Source of the DNA: Paralichthys olivaceus
Lineage: Eukaryota > Chordata > Actinopteri > Pleuronectiformes > Paralichthyidae
DNA length: 64,000 nt
Direction of reading: 5' to 3'
NCBI RefSeq assembly: GCF_024713975.1
Contig: NC_091111.1
Span: forward strand, 12,277,001-12,341,000
The notes under the pieces are model-generated. The model saw only the letters and a program-made list of their open reading frames with translations, searched no databases and was not told the origin of the DNA. Position numbers and translations under genes: made by a program. Each line of letters starts with the position of its first letter. Position 1 is the first letter of the stretch. Of this stretch, positions 25,093 through 39,712 are shown one piece after another.

Positions 25093-28000
25093 TGTACGAC
25101 TCCCGAAGATACCATGACCTGGATGACTGAGAATCTTCACAGATATTTTGCACTTTATTGTTTTGGCTGGTTTTAGTGATCAGAACTGAAGCATTCAGAT
25201 TTGTCTTCACATTTGTGGATAAAAGACACAAGCATGAAGAGTTGCATCATGGTTTTTTTGAACTTTTTGAGGGTACTGTTTCGTGCATGAGGATTAAGAC
25301 ACTCAAATCAGTATATTTAAATACATTGAATAAATATATTGTGCACTATATAGCATGAATACGAAGTGATTATGTATACAGCTCAGGCCATGCAGTTGTA
25401 TCTAGAACCAATACCAGGTATCACAGTTCGAACCTTAACCCCAATCTGCATATCACTGTCAGCCTTAAGCTCCAGAATGGGGTCATGGGATAGCAGCCTG
25501 ACTAATCAGTGAAGGCTACATCATGACTGAAAAAAGATCAATTCAGCAAGCGGCTGTGAGCGTCTACTACTCAGCTTCTGACTAAAACACCTCAGTTTTC
25601 AAACTACAACCAAAGGAAAACCAAACTTCTCCATTTAAGGGACTCTAAAACTCCAGAGTAGTGTGGAAAGCAGGCGTATCTGTTGAAAGGTCAATGAAAA
25701 ACAGAAACATTGTAGTGTGGATTTAACATCAGAGTCCCATCAACCTTTCCCTTAATTAGCAGGTCTTTGGAATGTGGGGGGAAGCTGGAGTACCCGGAGA
25801 AAACAGACACAGGGAAGTGAACAGAGAAGTTATAAAAAACACTGCACTGTGCGATGGAATCCCCACCAGTGTACGCACAATGAAAAGCCTCATTATGTAT
25901 TGATGAACAGGTCGAGAGGGAGGGAGGAGATAAACAGCTGACTTCAGGAAGTCAGGTAAAAGGCAGCTGTCTTGAGGAGATGAATAATGTAATGCAACAA
26001 GAAAGGACTAAAACCGTTTCCAGATGCACTCAGATCTGTGTTTTTGAGAATCCATTTAGTGCAAATCTATGGGAAAGATATATAAAATTAGACTTTCAAG
26101 ACAGGACCATTTAGATAAGACAGAAAGAAACCACCCGCCTGCTCTCCCTCATCCTGTCCTGTTCCTGTGTATGTTCCACTACTCAATACCCCTTATCCTC
26201 CACAGTGCTGTGTCAGTTCTCCTACAGGAACAAAAAAAAAACACGCTCTGGTTTGTTTACATTTCTGTAAACGAATCACAATCATTCTTGGGTCGCAATA
26301 AGATAAGCTAGACCAGGCTCCCGATCTAAATGAATAGCATGAAAGCCTTAACTGCTTTTTCAATGGTCACCAGCACATTGAAACTGTATTTAGAGAATCA
26401 CAAGACAAATCTGATAATAAGAAAGTTTTTTCTCTGCGGGTATAGTCTGAATGCACAAGATTTCATGACACAAGCATGTTTTATACATCAGTCCAGAGAG
26501 ACGTCATTGAAGTTTATGTATGAATAGTTATACATCACGTACGTTTTGTGTTGATATCCTCCTCTACAAGTCCAACTGCATTTTCAAACCGTTGGGAACC
26601 TTCACTGTGCTCTTGTATGACAACACGATTGGCTTGCAATATTTCTCAGTCCGGCAGATGATTGACATTTCAGAGAAGGGAAAAGACGTGTTTCATACAA
26701 TCTTTGCCGTTTAGTCCTACACCCAGGTTGTGGCAGTGATGCCTCTGCAGTATCAGGGAAGGACCTAGAGAGGCAAGCCCTGTCGTTAAAATGGATGATA
26801 CAATCAAAGAAAATGACATAAAAACAATTTACAATTCATGATACAACTTTTTACTGATAAAAAGGACTAAATAATGTAATATTCAGTGCCCGGGAGGTGA
26901 AGCCTGCTTTGCTTTAGCTCTGGAGGAGATCACTAGACTCTTTAATGACGCAGTTTATGGCTCTTGCAGAAATGTATCAAAGATAGTTTAGGTGAAGTGA
27001 AATGAATCAGTACATTAACCAAGTCAATGTGGTTCCCTCTATAAAAGATTTGTCAAATCAACTATGACAATGGTCACGTAGGTTGCTAGCTTGGAGGTTG
27101 CTGTTTGTCAGTGGCCAGAGGTATTATGTTTTTGGTTTGTCCGTTCATCTGTCTCCTTCTTGTGAGCACAATATCTCAAGGGAATTTCTAAATATTTGGT
27201 CTTATGAACTGAACTTGGAGGCCAAAGTTCAAGGTCACTGCCCTCACAAAACCGTCTTCTCCTGAATCCAGGATCTATTTGTCTATATGTTCTGTTTAAG
27301 GGGGTTACCGTCACTATAGATATGTTTATATAGTTTAATCTGCATTATTTTAGCAAGCTGATTTAGGCTTCATTCTCTTTGCCCTTTAAATTATGTTTTG
27401 TTCAGGTAGATGACAGCACACTTTACACTGTTTACTGTTTAATAGAATATGTGGTCATGTGAACTGTGACCAGCACAATGTTGAGTCCTCTGTGACTTGA
27501 ACCCAACACAAGAGAATGTATATGGTCTGTCAATATCAATAATTCATAGGGGTTTAGGTGCAGGTTAACAAATGCACATATACTGTGTTGTAAAGTGTTG
27601 TGAGATCTTAAACCTTGTTTACTCATCAAATAGAAGGGAGCTCGGAGAACGTATAAGTCCACCAAGGTTAATGAAAGAGTCAAAAAAAAACTGGATTTGC
27701 CTTTTTGTATATCTAGACCTACTCCAAACTTTTGTGGGTTCTTGTATAGGTCAAGCTCCATCCTTCCGCAAAGGTTAATGGGAATCAGTACAGATGTTTA
27801 TGTGTAATCCTGCTAAATATCAAACAAACACAGATGAAAACTGAACCTCCATGACATTAGAAATATGAGCCAGTATATAGGTAAAGCACCAGCAGTGCCC
27901 CTGCTTACACACAATCTGACATATTTGAGACATTCATCACATCTTTTTGTCATAGTCACTCTGAGTCATCATGTGCTGTCACAGGTTTTGCGGCATCAAG

Positions 28001-31000
28001 ACAGACTCTTTGGCTTATCTTATTATCGATGACATCATTCCTGCTGCATTCATTCATTTGAATTTGGGGCGAAAGTTAAGGTCTCCGTTTTTTCCCAGAA
28101 ATTGCATTATCTTAGAAAATTCTATTATAGTTTCAGGGTGGGTAAGAACACACACAATTATTGTTTTTCTTTGACTCTATGACAAAGAACAGAAGGGTGC
28201 AACGTATGAAGCCCTGGGCCGGGCTTGTGTGTCATTTATCCGCCCTGTATGTGTTTTCTGTGTGTTTGCACGGCTGATACTTGGGTCAGTACATCTGTTG
28301 GGGGGAGGCAGATAAAATCTCGTCGTTACTCATATGATGAGCGTAAACTTTGTGAGTAAAAAAGGTTGTGGTGTTTTCTTTCAGGCCTTTGAGGTCTTAT
28401 CACTATCTCATCACTTGTTTCCTCTCTGTCTCCAGAGGGTGCACACCCTCCGTGCTTTCAGGAGGTGTGGGAGGTTATGGGTGTTTGCAGTGAGTCCTGT
28501 AATGGGAAATTACCCCCGGTGAGCATCGGGAAGAGAAAGCCCCAGACGGAAACCTCAGCAAACACGGCTGGTGAAACGGAGGGGACGTCAGCAGAGGGAA
28601 CGACAGGATATCATGACTATTTTTAAACATTTGAAGGATTGACATGTCTGAGCCTGTGATGCTGCTTTATTTGGTATCTGAGCTTCAGAAAACAAAGATT
28701 GGAACGATTACAAATTCATGGCGAAGAGGGAAACACTTGGTCCCTGGTTACTGTCACCTCTCAAAGGCCTACATTTAATCTCTCAATGGTGGTCCCCTCT
28801 GTGCCCAGACATCCCACAGACGTGTGGGTGTAGTTGTCTCCATAAGTGAGCAACATTCATCTCAGCATAGGTGATGGAATGGCAAACTGGCCAAAGTTTA
28901 AAGCCAAATGAATCTTGAGGGGGGGCATTGCCAGGGTTAACCTGCAGAGGAGAGATAATAAACAGAAGAAGTGATGGGGAGAGACGGAGATGAAGAACAA
29001 CAATCAAAGACACTGAGTTTTCTTTTCTTTTTTAATATAGTTTGACGTTTTGGGAAATTCCATTATTGGTGTTTTTGCAGAGTTCAAGAGATTGATATCA
29101 CTCTCAACCAGCAAATCATCTCAGCAAAATCTTCCAGAGATTTTCCTGTGGTTGTGAACTCATCTGATCAGAACAATCTCCTGTCACTTTCCTCATAATC
29201 GAAAGGTTAATTTGATTGATTTGGTTACAGAGCCAGCTTCATGTTTTCCATAATCTCAAATGTCATTGTAAATCTTCTAACTTCTAATCAAACTTCCCTG
29301 TGAAGCAAATATAAGTTCCGGGGTAAATGTGGCGATTGCTTCTGTTCTTAACGGACAATATTTATTTGGATTTTATGTTTCATTTGGCTTTTCATGAGGT
29401 TTCTGTTTTGGTCAGTATTTGCTTGCATATCTATTGATTTATTAAGGGGGTTTTAATTGCATTGTTATCATTTAAGGAAGAATCCACAACATTCTGGAGG
29501 TGATACAGATAAAGTGAGGATCCAGGTCCGGATCACTTTTTTTTCCCACTCTCTTTAACATTGTGAGATATAAGGGCACATCGGTGGGCATGTCTCTCTA
29601 AGTGACCTTCTAGCTCTATTTAAAATTATTCTGTATTCTTCAATATATGCTTTCTACTTTATTTGCATATCTTGGACTGATGTCCCATGTAAAGAAACCT
29701 CAACGACTGAGGTTGGTTGAGTCAGATAGAAACAGTCTCAATCATCACCGCCCTGAAACCCAACTTTAAAATGTTTTACTCAGTGGAACACGGAAGATCG
29801 GGAAACAGCAGATTTCCATTCATCCTTGAAACGTGCTGCCTCTGCCTGCTCTGAGTGTGTCGTCCTCATCTGTGTGTGAAGATCAAACATTGAGACAAGT
29901 TCCTGTCGACCGTCCCCAGTGATCAGCGGGGCGCGTTCAGTTTTAATTCAGTTGATTCCGGACAACAGTGACAGGACTGAATGGAAAAGCACTGTGCATT
30001 ACTCTTTTATAGGGATAAGAGCAGGCATCCAGCAGTCCGCCTGCGGTGAGGAAGAGAGGCCCCACCGAGAAGGAGCATCCGGCCTTGTTTTCTCAAATCA
30101 GCCAATCGCAGTGAGGGTACACAATGTGAAATCAGGAAATCAAACAGAAACAGTGATAACATGATGGTAGACACAGAGCAGGGTAGAGTTGCAGGCAACT
30201 GTCCTACGCTCACATGTGCGTAGAATGAGTGCGTCACACATTTTCCATCTTTATTTCATCACGGCACTGTCTGTTTTCAGACCCTTTAATTGTTGTGCGT
30301 TTGGAGACATCCTGTCTGCCCCAAAGTGGCCTGAGCATGACTGAAAATCCCCTTTACTGCGTAGATTTTCCATGTGCACAGAGATACAAGATTTAATATG
30401 ATACAGACAATTAACTTATTGTTTTTTTAATGCAAAATAAAACATAAGCATATTGCTACTGCTCAACAAAATGAAGTGGCTGCAGGCCCTATTGCGCAGC
30501 AGGATTAACCACTCTGGGGGCCCCGGGAGCAAGAATTTGGTGTTTGGCCCACTTTGCTTTCAAGTTCCCCTCAAGTGGAGTTCACAGATCCTGAAACCAT
30601 ACCCCTACAGTTTACTTTGTGGTAATTTGATCTGACAGAACTTTATTTAGTGGCCATGTGAGCGCAAGATAAACTAACATGATGGAGGTCACAGGGCGCC
30701 TCTGCAAGACAGGGTGGTATGATTATGTTAAGATAAAGAACAAGGAAAAACAAAGTGACACAATTATGGAAGCAACTGTTTTCTCTGTCTTCGTAGAATA
30801 AGTGTGTCACAAAGTTAGCTCTTTTATTTCATCATATTACTACTGTGTATGCTCTGTGCTATTAATAAGTGGTCAGATCAATCTGTTTTTAAACTCTTCG
30901 GTTTTTGGACCTTTCTCAAAATCTATTTTTTAAAGCTGTTTTCCCACAGTAGTCTGGACATTTTTCAGAGGGGCTGTGAGATTGTCCGAGTTGCTTCGGC

Positions 31001-32067
31001 CAGATCAGAATACAGCAGGATAATGAAGAAAACACAAAGAAAACAAAGATCTCAGGGTGAAAAAGATCAGGACAATCTCCCTTCAGAATGCAGCCCACTG
31101 ATCCTCATTCACGGCCACCATGTAAATAGATCAAGTCTGTTCAAATACAAGTACAGTGGTGGTTCTCACCTTTGTGCTGTGGGTATGTTTGGCTAAAAGT
31201 GTGTAGTGGAAGCACCAGATTCGACTCTGACTTGGCTCTTTGCTGCATGTCGTCCCTGCTTTGTTTGCACTTATAATGGCATCTTATCACACGTCATTGT
31301 GTCATTGTTCATCTAGAATTATTACATGCCTCTCTTGGTTAGAAATCATTTTTTATCCATATGTGTTTGCTTCACCTGTTTTAACCTTGGTTCCTCCCTC
31401 CAACAGAAGATTTTAGTGGCTGAAAGTTTACAAGTTAAGTTGCCAGAGTCCCTGTATCTGTGGTTAATGAACCACAGTGGCACATCTGTCAACTTTGATG
31501 AAGCCGTGACCTCCCCAAAGTCTTCGTCTGCACTACCGACACATTTTCCACAGACACAGTATTTTTTAAGACTATCTGGTAAAAAAATACTAAGTATTAG
31601 ATGAACATGATCTAAAAACACACAGTGGGGTAGAGACTTCATGCACAAATGTGACGTGAAGGTTCACAGAGATTAATTTGATGCTCGGACCACACTGATG
31701 TGACACACGTGGAATCTGGACATGCGATGGAGACGCAGATGATGACTCATGGGTCTGGACAGACCAGTGGAATATTTCACAGTGATGAAGACAAAGAACA
31801 AAGGCCTCAGATGATAAAAATCTACTTTTTAATAGAAAACCAGACACATTATGACCAACATCTTCCTCTTCACCACCCTCACTCTCTCCATCTCTCATCT
31901 TCCTCAGCCAGATGTTATTCATCACAGAATGATCAGACGCACTAAGTGTTTATTTTCATCTTGCACAGGCTTCAATATGTCAGTGAGATCTGATGTGTTC
32001 TTTGGCATGTGCGTTAGATCATTTTGATTTATTGGAATTTAAAGTTGGGAGAACATTTAGTGGTACA

Positions 32068-32125
32068 CACTCACACAAATACACGCACACACACAAACAC
32101 ACTCACACAAATACACGCACACACA
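32068..32125. repeat. Imperfect (CA)n repeat
   Basis: ACAC-rich tract with periodic AAATACACG interruptions, forming two similar half-copies. Confidence 0.8.
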
Positions 32126-34239
32126 TAAATATTGTAGATTTGATTTGTTTATGAAAGTCGTCTGAACATGAAGCAATTTAAAATAAACAAGGACATCACT
32201 ATCTATCTATCTATAGAACTGAGTACTAGTAAAATACTGTATATTACCCTTGTGGTAATTTAGTAATTTGACTGAGTACTCTTGGGTCACAGCATCAACA
32301 TACTTTACCCCATTACTTATTATTTACATGTCAATGTTGCCATTCTGATCACAGAACAATATGATTAAATATTTAATATATTTCATTTATTCTATTGTTA
32401 TTTCAGAGCTGGAGCCAGGAGGGGACTAGCTTATCTTGGCACAAACACTGGTAACAGGTGGAAACAGCTAGCCTGGCTCAGTCCAAAGGTAAAAGCACTT
32501 GCTGAGCTCACTAGTTAACATGTAATATCTTTTAAAGAGATTTTAAGTTAAAATAGAGTGCAGAAAAGAACAGAAACTTCAAGACCACAAGAATGTTTCC
32601 TTTGCTGAGTCAGGCAATTACCAATTGGACATTTTAACACATTTTTGATCGTTATCTTCGGTTGTACAGTGATTGATTCAACTTGTTTTCTCTGCGACCT
32701 GCAGCGGCTCAGTGGAAGTCATCTGCCTCTGAATGAAAAAGTTCTATAATTCATCATAATAATGGGCTATGATTCATGCATTTCAGACAGGAGCACCAAA
32801 TTGGCATAAGTGACAATGGAGACACTGTCCCTGGAGTGAACACGTTGTCCAGACAGACAGGAAAGTGTGAGAATGGACATTAATAAGCTTATTTCATTCA
32901 GCAGATCCTCCATCCATGGCTCCATTTTCATGCATTCGGCTTATTATTCCTCCTTGGAGACCTGGGAGGACTGCGTGTAAAGTTGACCGTCTTCAATTTC
33001 CCTTTGATAAATACTGTACAGTTAATGACCTCAGATATTTTTGATGTTTTTAGCCTGTTTATAAATCCACCCTTGGATTTTTGCCATCACATTGGGAGTC
33101 TAATGCACTTGGCAGAATGTCATTGGAAAGATATTTATCTTGACTGCAATCTGCTGTGATAGAAAAAACAACCTGTGTTATCAAAGGAGAAATGAACATG
33201 TTCTTTGAATTTCAACATTTCAAACATAACGTTTCCTCCAGTTCTTTCCATCACTCCATCTCCATCACCTCAGCTCCTCTGGTTCTTTTCTGTCCGGATC
33301 ATACTTCCCTCCCCGGTGCCTCTTCCACTGTGGCCTGTCTTGGCACAGAGCAGCGAAGGCTTTTGAGCGTTTGGGTGCACAGACCTTTAAAGTCTTCAAG
33401 TCAAGCACGTGCAGCTCTGCTCGATGACTTTAATGTGAGACAGAGAGAGAAAGAGATCACAACCAGGGAGAGACAGGGTGCCAGGTAAACTGACACTAAC
33501 ACCAAGACTGTAGATAACATCTTTACTTTATGGCTCCATAACTGCAGACAAATCTACTAATCATTTTCAGGAAATTGCAGGGAAAAGGGAAACCGTGTTG
33601 AATTACATGTCTCCAAGTACCTTATTCCAATTAATTGCTAACACAACCAAGCGGTAGTGTTGTCACGGCACAGCAGGGTAGCTAAACCACACATTTTAAT
33701 TCATACATATTTATAAATAAACATGAAGGAAAGCTCCCGATAAATTCCCATTTTCCTGTTCATTGATTACCCCGAAAGATAAAACACTATACTGCAGCTT
33801 CTCAAACTGACTTTTACAGACTTTATCGGGACTGTCGAAAACACTGAATGGTTAATACACAGCTCACACTTGTGGCTAAGACCTCACGCAGTATTTTTAA
33901 GTATCTGTTGAGTCTGTTTCTGTACAACTGGTGTAAGAATTTCAAAAATCGATATATAGCTGATCTTTTATCCCCGAGCGACCCTGCGATGCCCGGGCCT
34001 TCTATCTGTTCCAGACTCTCAGCTGAGGACTCAAAGGGGACAGAGCTTTTGATGTAACAGCCACGAGACAGAGCTCAGGGCGAAGTTGAAATCTAAACTG
34101 AAAACATACTTTTATCTCACCACCTTCCCAAACTTTATCTGATTCTACTTTTTTGTGTGTGTTCATTCTGGGTTTTGCCATTTTTAGCTTTTAATGTGGT
34201 TTGTTAAAAAAGTGGTGCTTTGTGTGTATCTGTGTTCAA

Positions 34240-34320
34240 TTCAGTTCAATTAGATTTATTTTGTATAGCGCCAAATCACAGGATACTGTGCATCATCTCA
34301 AAGAACCTTAAATAGTTATG
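34240..34320 (+). repeat. Dispersed fish repeat ('tatagcgccaaatcaca')
   Basis: Contains 'tttattttgtatagcgccaa' followed by 'atcacaggatactg' and 'catctcaaagaacctt'. This diagnostic core belongs to a very abundant teleost interspersed repeat. It is non-coding. The class (SINE or LINE-derived) is not decided here. Confidence 0.55.
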
Positions 34321-36150
34321 TTTTACATTATCTTAATCTTACAAAGGTACTTTTAACTTGTAACAATAATGTAGCAGGAGATTGTTTGGGTCAGACGTGT
34401 TCACAACAACAGAAAAATGTCCAGAGCAACTGACTCGGACATTTGTGTTCTCATTTTCAGCCACTCCAGAAGTTTTCAGGTAAATAACCGCAGCTCAGTT
34501 CACGTGTAAAATCAGAATAAGTAAGGCCCATTATACAGTAACTGATGCATTGATCTGTGACTTACTGGACAAGCGACAGTGGGAGTGGCTGACTTCAGGC
34601 TCTGTCGTCTTTATGTCTCTATCCCACAGACATGTTGGATTTGATAAAACATAAACTGCATTAATAAAAGTTCCATTGATATAATCTGTGTATCATATGT
34701 GTCACATTGATTTTTTTCATAAATGAAAATGGAAATTTGACTGCCGCCTTTGTCAGACAGTTGCAGGCTTTATACCTCACAAATATGCAGAATATTTCTA
34801 ACAATATATATCTTTATAATCACATATATCACTGTGACTCATTCATAAGCACACACTGAGTGAGTCATCTATCACTTTATTACTCATCTCTCTCTCTCTC
34901 TTTCTCCGCACGTCTCTTCTCTTTATTACATTAGAGAGCATGCCCCGTCACAGTGTGACTCAACCATCTGCTGCTAGATCCAAGATCCACAGGTACAGAG
35001 AATTATTTCATCCCCTCCACCGCTTAAGCATTTAGCAATGAATCAGTCAGGAGTGACTTACAGAGAAACAAATGAAAACAAGGAAAACAGAATGAAATTA
35101 AATTTATTGTGACTTTAGCAGGGAGCAGTCCTATGAATTAAGTACTTCAGTTATGATGATGAGGAATAGAACACGAAGATGATAAACGACTTCTGATTGG
35201 ATGGTTGAAGGGAGATGACAGCTGAGCTGGTGTTGGGGTGGAGGTGGGTCAGTTTCTTTTAGATATATCAATAGCAATTCTTATGAGAAGGTGATTACGG
35301 AAAAATGTTAATAATCTTGACGGAGGGATGGGACAGGGATCAAGAGAGAGTCCATCCAGTTTTAGCACAGATTCCATACAAAGAGACAAATACAGGATTT
35401 CGTATTGTTTATTTTACTTTCTTTAACATTTTACCATTTTGATATTGTCACTAATTCCCCTTTAAATCACTCATGGCTCTTGAGGATAGGGACTGATATC
35501 TATAAGTGTATGAAACTTGTTGTGGCTCATTGGAATTTAAGGTGATTGTTGATTGCCATTCTAGTTTTATTATGTTTTTACAGAGGAATTTAGACTGGAA
35601 TCCCATGTTATCTGATATTCAGATTACATTAACCTATAGTTAAGCTGTGCTGCTGTGGTGGAATGTGAATTTGCAACTGTGGAAAGGTGATTAAACATGC
35701 CCCCTTAGCCTAATGTGCAATGCAAACACAAACATCCACGAGAAGTCCGAAGTGAAGTGAACAATTGAGGCTTTACCAACATCTGTTGAGTGAGAACATG
35801 CAATCATAAATCATTTGGGGTGGGAAGACATTACAAGCATTAGCCCAATAGTGGGTCGGTTATTTGGCCACAGACTAATGCTGTGCAGCCAAATGTTGTT
35901 CAAACCAACAGAACTTTAATTTAACTTGAAGAGGAGACACCAAATGTCACAGTGCATTGTGGGGAAAATGGGTATAAAATGTGTGAGTGTTGCAATTCAT
36001 TAAAAATAAGAGTTTTTGAGTTAACATCATACAGAATCAATTGCACAATATTCTGTCATCGAGTGAAGTTTTGAAAAACAAGGGAAAATAAAACAAGAGA
36101 ACTGGATGTCAGGGGTTAATTCTATACCATGCTATATTCCCATGAAGAGA

Positions 36151-36186
36151 TTTTCCATATATTCCCAATTGGGAATATATGGAAAA
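36151..36186. repeat. Perfect 36-bp palindrome
   Basis: Two 18-nt arms, TTTTCCATATATTCCCAA and its exact reverse complement, meet with no spacer at an AATT centre. Beyond the 36 bp the symmetry continues for three more bases (AGA/TCT) with one extra A. It could form a hairpin or cruciform. No element boundaries or target duplication are evident. Confidence 0.9.
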
Positions 36187-37692
36187 ATCTTTTCATTTGG
36201 CCCACTGCAACTTCACCTTCTTCATATGCTGTTTCATGTGTTGTGTGTTCCAGGATGATCTTCTCCGAGTTGTCTCATTATCTCTCTGTCACGCACACTA
36301 TTCCCCAGAAAACAATATGAACCTCTGTCTTACAGGTGTTGTTTCTTTTATCTAAAGTGTTTTCTCCCACATCACTGCAGCTGACTGGGTGTTGTGCAAT
36401 GTGCTGCAGTGCATGACAAACCCGAGGAAATCAGCCATAACTGAGGTACACATGAGGAGGAGAATTTGGCTGCAGCATTTTGCACCAATCAGTCCAGAAG
36501 ATTTAAACTGAGGATAGTGTCCACTCAAATCTTTATTTGAATTTGAAGAAAACCAAGACCGTCTTAAACTTTGATACAAGACATGACTCATGTGTCTGGA
36601 GACGTGGAGCTGGTTGCAATCGATGGGGATGTGTGTGTGTATATACGAGTGTGTGTGTGCACCAGAGAGAGGTCAGAGTGCAACCTCTGATGTTAATGCC
36701 CTTCAGAGATGATTAGTTCCTCTAACCTCCAACCCCAAAGAGGGAGCTTTGTCCAATCACACACCCCCACCCACTCACTCACCGACATGCATGTACACTC
36801 CCTTCACCACCTTCACCACCTCCATCACTATAACACACCCATCCCTTTTCCTTCCCATATTCTTAAATAACCTCCGATCACTCACGTCCACGCTTAATGG
36901 ATCATGGCAGATGCAGGCAAAGCATACCAACATGAAATTAGATGCATCTGGGAAAACAAATGAGTGAAAAAAGACAGATAACAGTGATTTTGAGGTAAAA
37001 CATCTTGTCAACCTTCTACAGAGATAAAGTAAAAAAAAAAACAGAGTGTAAAACGAGGGATAAGTCAAAGTCCACAGACACATCCAGTGGTGAGCATGTC
37101 ATTTAGTTTGGACTGCCCTCTAGTGGTACATTAACATTTACGATGTGAACCACAGAGAAGTGTCATGAAGAACGATCTCAGGGTGACGACCTGTATTTTT
37201 CACATCAGCATTCATGCTTTGAAAGGATACTTTACTGAGTCAATTCTCAGAGCAGCATCTGCATGTATTCACTACTCTCACTGCACAGAGTTGAGCCCGG
37301 TATCACAGGCCGTGTTAACCCCCACCACCACCCTGGGAAGCTGTTAAACCAGTTCACCTGATCCCGGCATACAAATCCAGTCAGGCTCGCATGACGTTAT
37401 TTACTATGGAATGGGTTCCAGTCCATATTATTCTGTTGCTGTGAATTAATGTAGTTGCTTCAGGATTAAAGAGCAAACTACTTATGACTAGGGGACCAAG
37501 CTGATATCAAACATCCTTTCTTAAAAATATTCTTAAATACTTTTGATATTTACTGTTTTAAGTGTGTGTGCAACTTCATCTCTGTTTTATGAACTAATTA
37601 TTCTCGTTTTGCTTCACATTTTTTCTGTCTGTGTATTTTTAATTGTGCTTTATAAATAAAGTTGATTAATATCATAGACAAAAACAATCTTA

Positions 37693-37698
37693 TTTATT
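37693..37698 (-). terminator. Candidate TMEM18 poly(A) signal
   Basis: AATAAA on the minus strand (plus strand TTTATT), about 300 bases downstream of the TMEM18 stop codon. The intervening sequence is a plausible 3' UTR. There is no transcript evidence. Confidence 0.45.
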
Positions 37699-37994
37699 TC
37701 CCCATAAATCAAACAGTCACGTTAAAGTAATTCAAGCAATTGTTCATTTTAAACACACTTTAAAACAACATTACATACAAAACAGTAACTGTCCTTTGGT
37801 CCTCGTATATCTCATTATGTACAACATATTCAGCAGGACTGTTCTCAGACACAGGCATCCAGTCCTGGTATCAGCGAACAATCCTTTTTTTAGTCACGAT
37901 GAAGGAATCTGCCAACCGCCTCCAAATATCTGGATTAAAGGAGAGATTCTAAGCTCCTCTCAGTGAAGCCCATTTACAGACATAAGGAGAGAGA

Positions 37995-39712
37995 TCAGTC
38001 AGTCTTGTCTCTCTTCTCTCTGCGCACCTTTCGCTTCAGCTGGAGCGTCTTGAGTTCAGTCATAGTGGAAAAGGTCCTGTACACCCACACCATCTGTAGT
38101 TAGGAAACACACACACACATGTTGTCTTTGGAATACCTGATGCTCATCTGTGCTCTCAACATTTGATCTGATGTGACAGGGTACTTACCACAATGATGAC
38201 TGTGTTGAGCAGCAAAGGAATCGAGTAAACCAAAGATATGAACATGCCCTTTGAATCAAAGTACTGGAAATTAGAAAAAGACCTGCAAACAGAAGTAAAG
38301 CTGAATGAGCATGTGTTGCTGGTTACGTTAGTTTCCCTGTTTGTGATCAAAGCCAACAGGGCTCCTATACAGACTGTTTCACTCACTGTACTGAAATACT
38401 GCTCAGCTATGCTCATACCTCCAGTTCATAGCTGCCAGCTCATTCAGATGTTCAGCGCTATACACCAGGCCCACTGTGGAGAGAAGCAGGGTCAGTCTGT
38501 GAACACTGATAAGCCGCATCACACACACACTCACTCACTCACCCTAACAACAACTGTGTGTTTACAAGCCTCTTCACTCTGGGTCTCATTTATCTTGAAT
38601 TATGAAGGTATGTGGAGACATCCAAAACAAGATTTACGGGATCTAGTGATACTGATCAGCTGCTGATTGAAGTATATTGTTACGTATTGCTCACTGGTGC
38701 TGTTGGAATGAATTCCGGGATGTCGAATGCAATTGGAATATTAGGAAATAAATCAATACAATTTAAACGCTGTACTTAAAATTAACATGTGTATTTTTTA
38801 TTCATAATTGAGTTGGCTCAGTGGGTCAGGCTTGACCTCCGTTACTGCTCTGCATGTTTTTGTGATATAACCTACAGATTTAAACATTGCAAATCTCTTA
38901 GAATTGATCATTTTCACTGTATCGCTGTGAACCACGTGTGGCTTGCGGAGAAAATAGACAGAAACCCAAATCACCAGAGGAGCAGCATTTAACACGCCTG
39001 AGACTCGCTGCTGTGTTCATAGTAATAATTGTCTCTTTGGCTTTTCCATGGTTGATTCGTTATTTGTAATTGGGGGACAGAAATACTTCCTCAGCGTTTA
39101 GTTATCCACCTGAGTCTATATACAGAAACTCAACAATGCATGGGTGAACTGAACATTAGCATGAACATTAAGAGTGGATGAATTTATGGAATGGCGTCCC
39201 TCCTCATCTCCCTCGTTTTGCCTACTGAGTAAATATTACACGTTTCTATTTTTCTTCAGATTAACATTGGGCCCTCTTCGGTTTTCGCACATGACAACTT
39301 GAACTTGAGCAGTGAGGATAAGAACCGACTGCAGGTGGGTTTGTTCTCCACGTACCCATGAGCAGAAAGTGACAGATCTGAGCTCTGTAGAATCTGCAGG
39401 TCACCACCGTCACACACAAACACACAGCGTGAAACAACAAGAGCCCGACGAGCCAGGGCTCCGACCACTGCACCTACAGACAGCCACAGAGAGGAGAGAG
39501 ACAACAGACAGTCAGTGGGTGATAAACTCTCATCTGTTTATCGGCAGAGCTCGGCGTGCTAGCAGCGAGAGCTAACGCTAGCTGCCTCGCCTCGGCTAAA
39601 GTATGAAACTCCTTACAGACATGAGAAACGTCCATATCGATGTGATTCTTAAATGGCTGAAGCCGTCGATAGGGATTGAGCTGATGTTCTTCTCGGATTT
39701 CAGCTCCGCCAT
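37995..39712 (-). CDS. tmem18: Transmembrane protein 18
   Basis: Five coding exons, 5' to 3': 39712-39617, 39473-39356, 38473-38419, 38282-38189, 38093-37995. All have GT-AG introns and compatible phases, giving 153 aa; human TMEM18 is 140 aa. Diagnostic stretches are [14 protein letters not shown] (residues 35-48), [11 protein letters not shown] (79-89) and [12 protein letters not shown] (97-108). Three hydrophobic segments lie at about 39-58, 65-80 and 103-126, followed by a lysine/arginine-rich tail (KRKVRREKR) that in the family serves nuclear-envelope targeting and binding. TMEM18 is a small inner-nuclear-membrane protein linked in mammals to body-weight control. The start is the first ATG in a CpG-containing leader. 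The gene is complete, with no disabling change, and lies head-to-head with the RTF1-like gene. Confidence 0.95.

Larger units (their letters stand above)
25143..37600. other. Long gene-poor interval
   Basis: No exon with recognisable protein similarity on either strand. 27,113-27,245 and 27,630-27,845 match widespread fish repeat text ('ggtattatgtttttggtttg', 'tgtgtaatcctgctaaatat'). 34,240-34,320 is a common fish repeat. 32,068-32,125 is CA-rich and 36,630-36,660 is (GT)n. The rest shows no structure that I can support. Confidence 0.45.
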
